In this document: piece after piece, positions 4,987 through 7,722 of the stretch
How the letters are laid out: every line of letters starts with the position of its first letter
Numbering within the stretch: position 1 is the first letter of the stretch
Program-made: the position numbers and the translations under genes
The notes under the pieces: model-generated
What the model saw: only the letters and a program-made list of their open reading frames with translations
Database searches by the model: none
What the model was told of the DNA's origin: nothing
From: Candidatus Thorarchaeota archaeon
GTDB taxonomy: Archaea > Asgardarchaeota > Thorarchaeia > Thorarchaeales > Thorarchaeaceae
DNA length: 7,722 bases
NCBI GenBank assembly: GCA_016840965.1
Contig: JAEORI010000311.1
Span: forward strand, 1-7,722
Direction: 5' to 3'

Positions 4987-6489
4987 GTGATATCAATATC
5001 AGAAAGTGATAAGTTTGACGAAGACCGCGCAATACTAGATTTCCTAAATAAGTATGCAACAGATTTAGGAGTGGTTAATTTGACCGGAGAAGAAAGTGAC
5101 GACTATGTAGAAAATGTACTTCCTCTACGTGATCTGTTTCACTTTACTCACTTCTCTAAATTCTACCAGATGTATGTTCCTGCATCTATTCTTGTAGGTG
5201 TGGCATGTGGCTTATTTATGGTCCTATTCCAAGTTCTAATTGACGCAGCAATATTTGCCTTCTCAATTCTACCACTATTTGTAGCTCCACTTATTGGTGG
5301 GGCATTTTCTGGTGTGCTAATATATTTTGGCAGAAGAGAAATTCAAGGGAGTGGGATTTCAAAAGCAATTGAGCTAACACACAAACCTGGATTACTTAGA
5401 AGAGGCACAACCATAACAAAACTAGTAGCAACATCGGTTTCAATTGGCTCTGGTAATCCTGTAGGTCGTGAAGGTCCTGCAGTACTAATTGGTGCAGGAG
5501 TTGGAAATGCAATTGGTCGAAAACTTGGATATCGTGAAGATGCTCATCTCAGAGTTTTTCTAATGATGGGATCAGCTGCGGCAACTGCTGGTATATACAT
5601 GGCACCACTTGGAGGGGCTCTGTTTGCTACTGAAGCCCCGTATAAACGAGATGCACTACTTGGATATTTTGTACCCACTGTAATTGCAGCACTAAGTTCT
5701 TTTGTTGTTTTCATCGGACTCTATCCATTTCTTACTGGTAACGGAGCAGGACCACTGTTTACTTTTAGTGCCGCATTTAGTTTTTCGCTCATGACAGTGC
5801 CTTTACTGGTACTCTTTGGTGTTTTTGCAGGTGTAATCTCAATTCTATTCGCTGTTAGTTTAATGGCGATTCGTAACTTTTTCACATTGAAGTTCCCTGA
5901 CTGGATTGATCCAATTCTCGGTTCCCTTCTCGCATGCGGAGTCATTTTCATTACGTCCCTCTTTGTCAATCCCTCCCTAACTATTGCTGGAATGGGATAT
6001 GAAGTAATCAACACACTGGCTTCACACCCAGAACCATTCATGGTTATTGTGATTCTACTGTTTGGCAAACTCTTTGCTTCAACCTTTGTTGTTGCAGGTA
6101 GGGTCTCTGGAGGTGTTCTGGCATCATCCCTATTTGTTGGTGCTATGCTGGGGTCTTTGTTTGGTGAAATCTTCTTCCCTGCAAATATACCTGCATTCAT
6201 GGTGTTGGGGATGGGGGCTGTCCTTGCTGCAACAACTAATACTCCTGTAGCAACAACAATCATGATGCTTGAAATGAGTCTCTCTTTTGATCTTGTCATT
6301 CCACTAGTCATTTGCATATGTGTTTCGTATCTGGTGAGTGGTGGAACATCATTATACGAAGGCCAGAAGATTAGCAGAGATGATGAAGAACCCGGTTTCT
6401 ATGCGAATATCCTTCCTACTAGTGAATCCAGTTATGAAAAAGAGAGCGATGAACCAATATCCGATTCAGATGAAATCAATCCTCTCTAG
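4987..6489 (+). CDS. ClC-family chloride channel/transporter without CBS domains
   Basis: A 500-residue ClC-fold membrane protein that would pass chloride or another anion across the cytoplasmic membrane. Hallmarks are in order: GSGIS (121-125, the GSGIP selectivity loop), NPVGREGPAVLIGAG (157-171) with the gating glutamate Glu162, SAAATAGIYMAPLGGALFAT (196-215), GRVSGGVLAS (371-380, in place of the GxFxP loop), and a Tyr at 457 (SLYEG) matching the pore tyrosine of E. coli ClC. By alignment to the E. coli APLAGILFIIEE block, the inner proton glutamate (Glu203) is replaced by Ala217. There are about 60 N-terminal residues before the first helix and an acidic tail (460-500), but no CBS pair. 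The start is GTG 4987, but without a clear ribosome site; an internal GTG at residue 29 is possible. Confidence 0.9.
   Translation: MISISESDKFDEDRAILDFLNKYATDLGVVNLTGEESDDYVENVLPLRDLFHFTHFSKFYQMYVPASILVGVACGLFMVLFQVLIDAAIFAFSILPLFVAPLIGGAFSGVLIYFGRREIQGSGISKAIELTHKPGLLRRGTTITKLVATSVSIGSGNPVGREGPAVLIGAGVGNAIGRKLGYREDAHLRVFLMMGSAAATAGIYMAPLGGALFATEAPYKRDALLGYFVPTVIAALSSFVVFIGLYPFLTGNGAGPLFTFSAAFSFSLMTVPLLVLFGVFAGVISILFAVSLMAIRNFFTLKFPDWIDPILGSLLACGVIFITSLFVNPSLTIAGMGYEVINTLASHPEPFMVIVILLFGKLFASTFVVAGRVSGGVLASSLFVGAMLGSLFGEIFFPANIPAFMVLGMGAVLAATTNTPVATTIMMLEMSLSFDLVIPLVICICVSYLVSGGTSLYEGQKISRDDEEPGFYANILPTSESSYEKESDEPISDSDEINPL
4988..5001. promoter_or_regulatory. Dyad TGATAT-CA-ATATCA at the ClC start codon (possible operator)
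   Basis: A perfect six-bp inverted repeat with a two-base spacer overlaps the ClC initiation codon and lies 17 bases from the divergent regulator start. Its position suits a site through which the winged-helix protein controls both genes. It also encodes the repeated Ile-Ser-Ile-Ser of the ClC N-terminus, so it may be a coincidence of repeated codons. Confidence 0.25.
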
Positions 6490-6591
6490 ATGTTCTCTGT
6501 GTTTACGAAGATTAATAGGCAAAAATTGGCATATGGCATCCAGCTAGGGAGATTGGTATTCAAGACTCGTTCCAATCGATAATGAAACTCT

Positions 6592-6599
6592 GAGGAGGT
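6592..6599 (+). promoter_or_regulatory. Strong ribosome binding site (GAGGAGGT) fixing the subtilase start
   Basis: GAGGAGGT is seven bases before the TTG at 6607. The codons that follow give a lysine-led signal peptide, so the TTG is well supported as the start of the protease gene. Confidence 0.75.
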
Positions 6600-6606
6600 T
6601 AGGTCT

Positions 6607-7722
6607 TTGGAGAAGAAAGTAAAAAGCACGCTTCTGATTCTATGTCTTGTCTTGTCATGTGTTCCTGTTCTATTCTTTTCACCGCTCAATGAGGAGATTA
6701 AGGCAACTCAGATTGAGCCGATTAAAATTGATCTTGATGCACTAGCTTCAATCTATGGGGAGCAGATACCAGTTGTAGTTAGTTTCAGTCAGGTTCTTTC
6801 GACAAGTTTTCTTAATATCATTTCATCCTTGAATCTGAAATTCAGTTTGGAACACGCGAGTGAAAGTCATATTGGCCCATACTACCTAATGACTGGTTCG
6901 TCTAAAAATCTTCAAGCATTGATAGATATGGGTGTTGTCACTGAGATAGCTGCTCAGACGCATGCGCAGTTCTTGGAGTCACCTCGAGACCTATCCATTC
7001 CAGAGATAAATGCAGACAATGGCTGGGCAATGTTGGATGATCTCAGTAGAAATATCACTGGTCAAGGTATTCTCGTCGCTGATCTTGATTCTGGAGTTGA
7101 TTGGAAACATCCCGACCTATGGTTCGCAAACGGTGGTCAATATTCATGGTTTGACTCAAATGAAAATGGTCAGTTGGACAATGGAACTGACGGCATCGAT
7201 GTAAATCCTGATGGCATTATCATGGCTGATGAAGCTCTCTACTTTATTGACTTGGACAATAATGGGATTTTCAATGTGCGAAGAGAATGGGTATGGATGG
7301 ACAATGTAACGCAGAATGCATATCCTGACACTGGTGAACCCTTCTTTGTTGTGAGCGACACTTCTGGTAATGGACTCCTTAACACTGGCGAATCCTTAGT
7401 GATGCTAAAAACGCCCAAGACCAAGTACATCTTCGAAAAAGATGGTAGTTCCACTCCTAGCATTCAGATGTGGGAACGTGGCATTAATCTTACATCTAGT
7501 ACTCATACTGATGATAGTCCATATGGCGGTGGTCACGGTACAGCAGTAGCTGGTATACTTCTTGGTGGACAGCTTGGTTATCGCGACTATGTTGGAGTCG
7601 CGCCTGATGCTGAGTTGCTGATGATTCGTGTCATAGGTAACCAAAATACCTGGTTGACAATAGAAGAAGGCCTTACAATAGCGAATAACACTGGTGCCGA
7701 TGTCATTCTTACTGAGGTCGGT
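6607..7722 (+). CDS. Secreted subtilisin-like serine protease (S8), 3' end outside window
   Basis: The frame is open from TTG 6607 to the window end, giving 372 residues with no stop. Residues 1-28 form a signal peptide (MEKKVKS, then LLILCLVLSCVPVLFF), so the enzyme is exported. Residues about 50-125 (from IPVVVSFSQVL) resemble an I9-like propeptide that would chaperone and inhibit the enzyme. The catalytic domain has the Asp block VADLDSGVDWKHPDL (Asp161) and the His block GGGHGTAVAGI (His310). The oxyanion Asn and catalytic Ser would lie beyond the window. Asp and His are 149 residues apart, against a few tens in subtilisin; the insert contains DSNENGQLD (183-191), DLDNNGIFN (215-223) and DTSGNGLLN (251-259), which look like calcium loops. 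A similar-sized insert is known in the archaeal protease pyrolysin. It is probably a cell-surface or secreted protease; its substrate is unknown. Confidence 0.9.
   Translation, partial: MEKKVKSTLLILCLVLSCVPVLFFSPLNEEIKATQIEPIKIDLDALASIYGEQIPVVVSFSQVLSTSFLNIISSLNLKFSLEHASESHIGPYYLMTGSSKNLQALIDMGVVTEIAAQTHAQFLESPRDLSIPEINADNGWAMLDDLSRNITGQGILVADLDSGVDWKHPDLWFANGGQYSWFDSNENGQLDNGTDGIDVNPDGIIMADEALYFIDLDNNGIFNVRREWVWMDNVTQNAYPDTGEPFFVVSDTSGNGLLNTGESLVMLKTPKTKYIFEKDGSSTPSIQMWERGINLTSSTHTDDSPYGGGHGTAVAGILLGGQLGYRDYVGVAPDAELLMIRVIGNQNTWLTIEEGLTIANNTGADVILTEVG

Noticed and set aside
5721..6317. A 198-codon open frame on the minus strand opposite the ClC gene
   Set aside because: It lies wholly within the well-supported ClC coding region. 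Its translation is low in structure (many Thr, Pro, Ile, Arg) with no recognisable motif or ribosome site, and it is the expected shadow of a hydrophobic gene.
6490..6606. A promoter or terminator in the gap between ClC and the subtilase gene
   Set aside because: Apart from the ribosome site, only a weak ATTGG/CCAAT pair and an unconvincing AATAG-type box were seen. There was no T-run or stable hairpin, so nothing was annotated.
6607..6690. A lipoprotein signal (LVLSC) at the subtilase N-terminus
   Set aside because: Cys18 lies in the middle of the hydrophobic stretch, which continues VPVLFF after it. A lipobox should end the hydrophobic core, so an ordinary signal peptide is more likely.
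1..7722. CRISPR arrays, tRNA or rRNA genes, insertion sequences, tandem repeats
   Set aside because: Reading both strands showed no regularly spaced repeats, no cloverleaf or rRNA-like segments, and no transposase motifs. All gaps are below 120 bp.

Overview
The window looks like an accessory or ordinary chromosomal stretch of an AT-rich archaeon. The support is indirect. TATA-like boxes sit about 25-35 bases before several starts, and no bacterial -35/-10 pairs are apparent. Two genes appear nearly leaderless, while others carry GGAGG-type ribosome binding sites, and TTG is the commonest start codon. The protein families present (short M29-like aminopeptidase, DUF6159-type membrane protein, UspA, ClC, and a subtilase with a large Asp-His insert) also fit. 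The gene flavour would suit an Asgard archaeon such as a thorarchaeote, but that is inference. No rRNA, tRNA, CRISPR array, transposase or phage gene is visible.

Layout. At 1-543 (+) are the 3' end of an unrecognised gene and a 74-residue two-helix membrane protein, probably cotranscribed. At 556-3055 (-) are a DUF6159-type polytopic membrane protein and, downstream of it, an M29-type metallo-aminopeptidase. A perfect 11-bp hairpin with a T-rich flank separates them, so they are probably separate units. From 3120 (+), a UspA ATP-binding-type stress protein is divergent from the membrane protein across a 64-bp promoter region.

At 3694-4971 (-) lie two tandem small proteins sharing a GIPE motif with identical spacing, and upstream of them a coiled-coil/winged-helix DNA-binding protein. 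The two small genes have their own strong TATA box, flanked by inverted repeats. At 4987-6489 (+) is a ClC-family anion channel/transporter, divergent from the winged-helix gene with only 15 bp between the start codons. From 6607 to the window end (+) is the front part of a secreted subtilisin-like protease whose catalytic Asp and His are separated by an insert holding three calcium-loop-like motifs.

Working together. The most coherent local module is winged-helix regulator / two GIPE proteins / ClC, where dyads in both promoter regions could be the regulator's operators. That link is inferred from arrangement only. The remaining genes (peptidase, UspA, membrane protein, protease) show no clear shared pathway. 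Every intergenic gap is shorter than 120 bp, so no long gene-free stretch exists.
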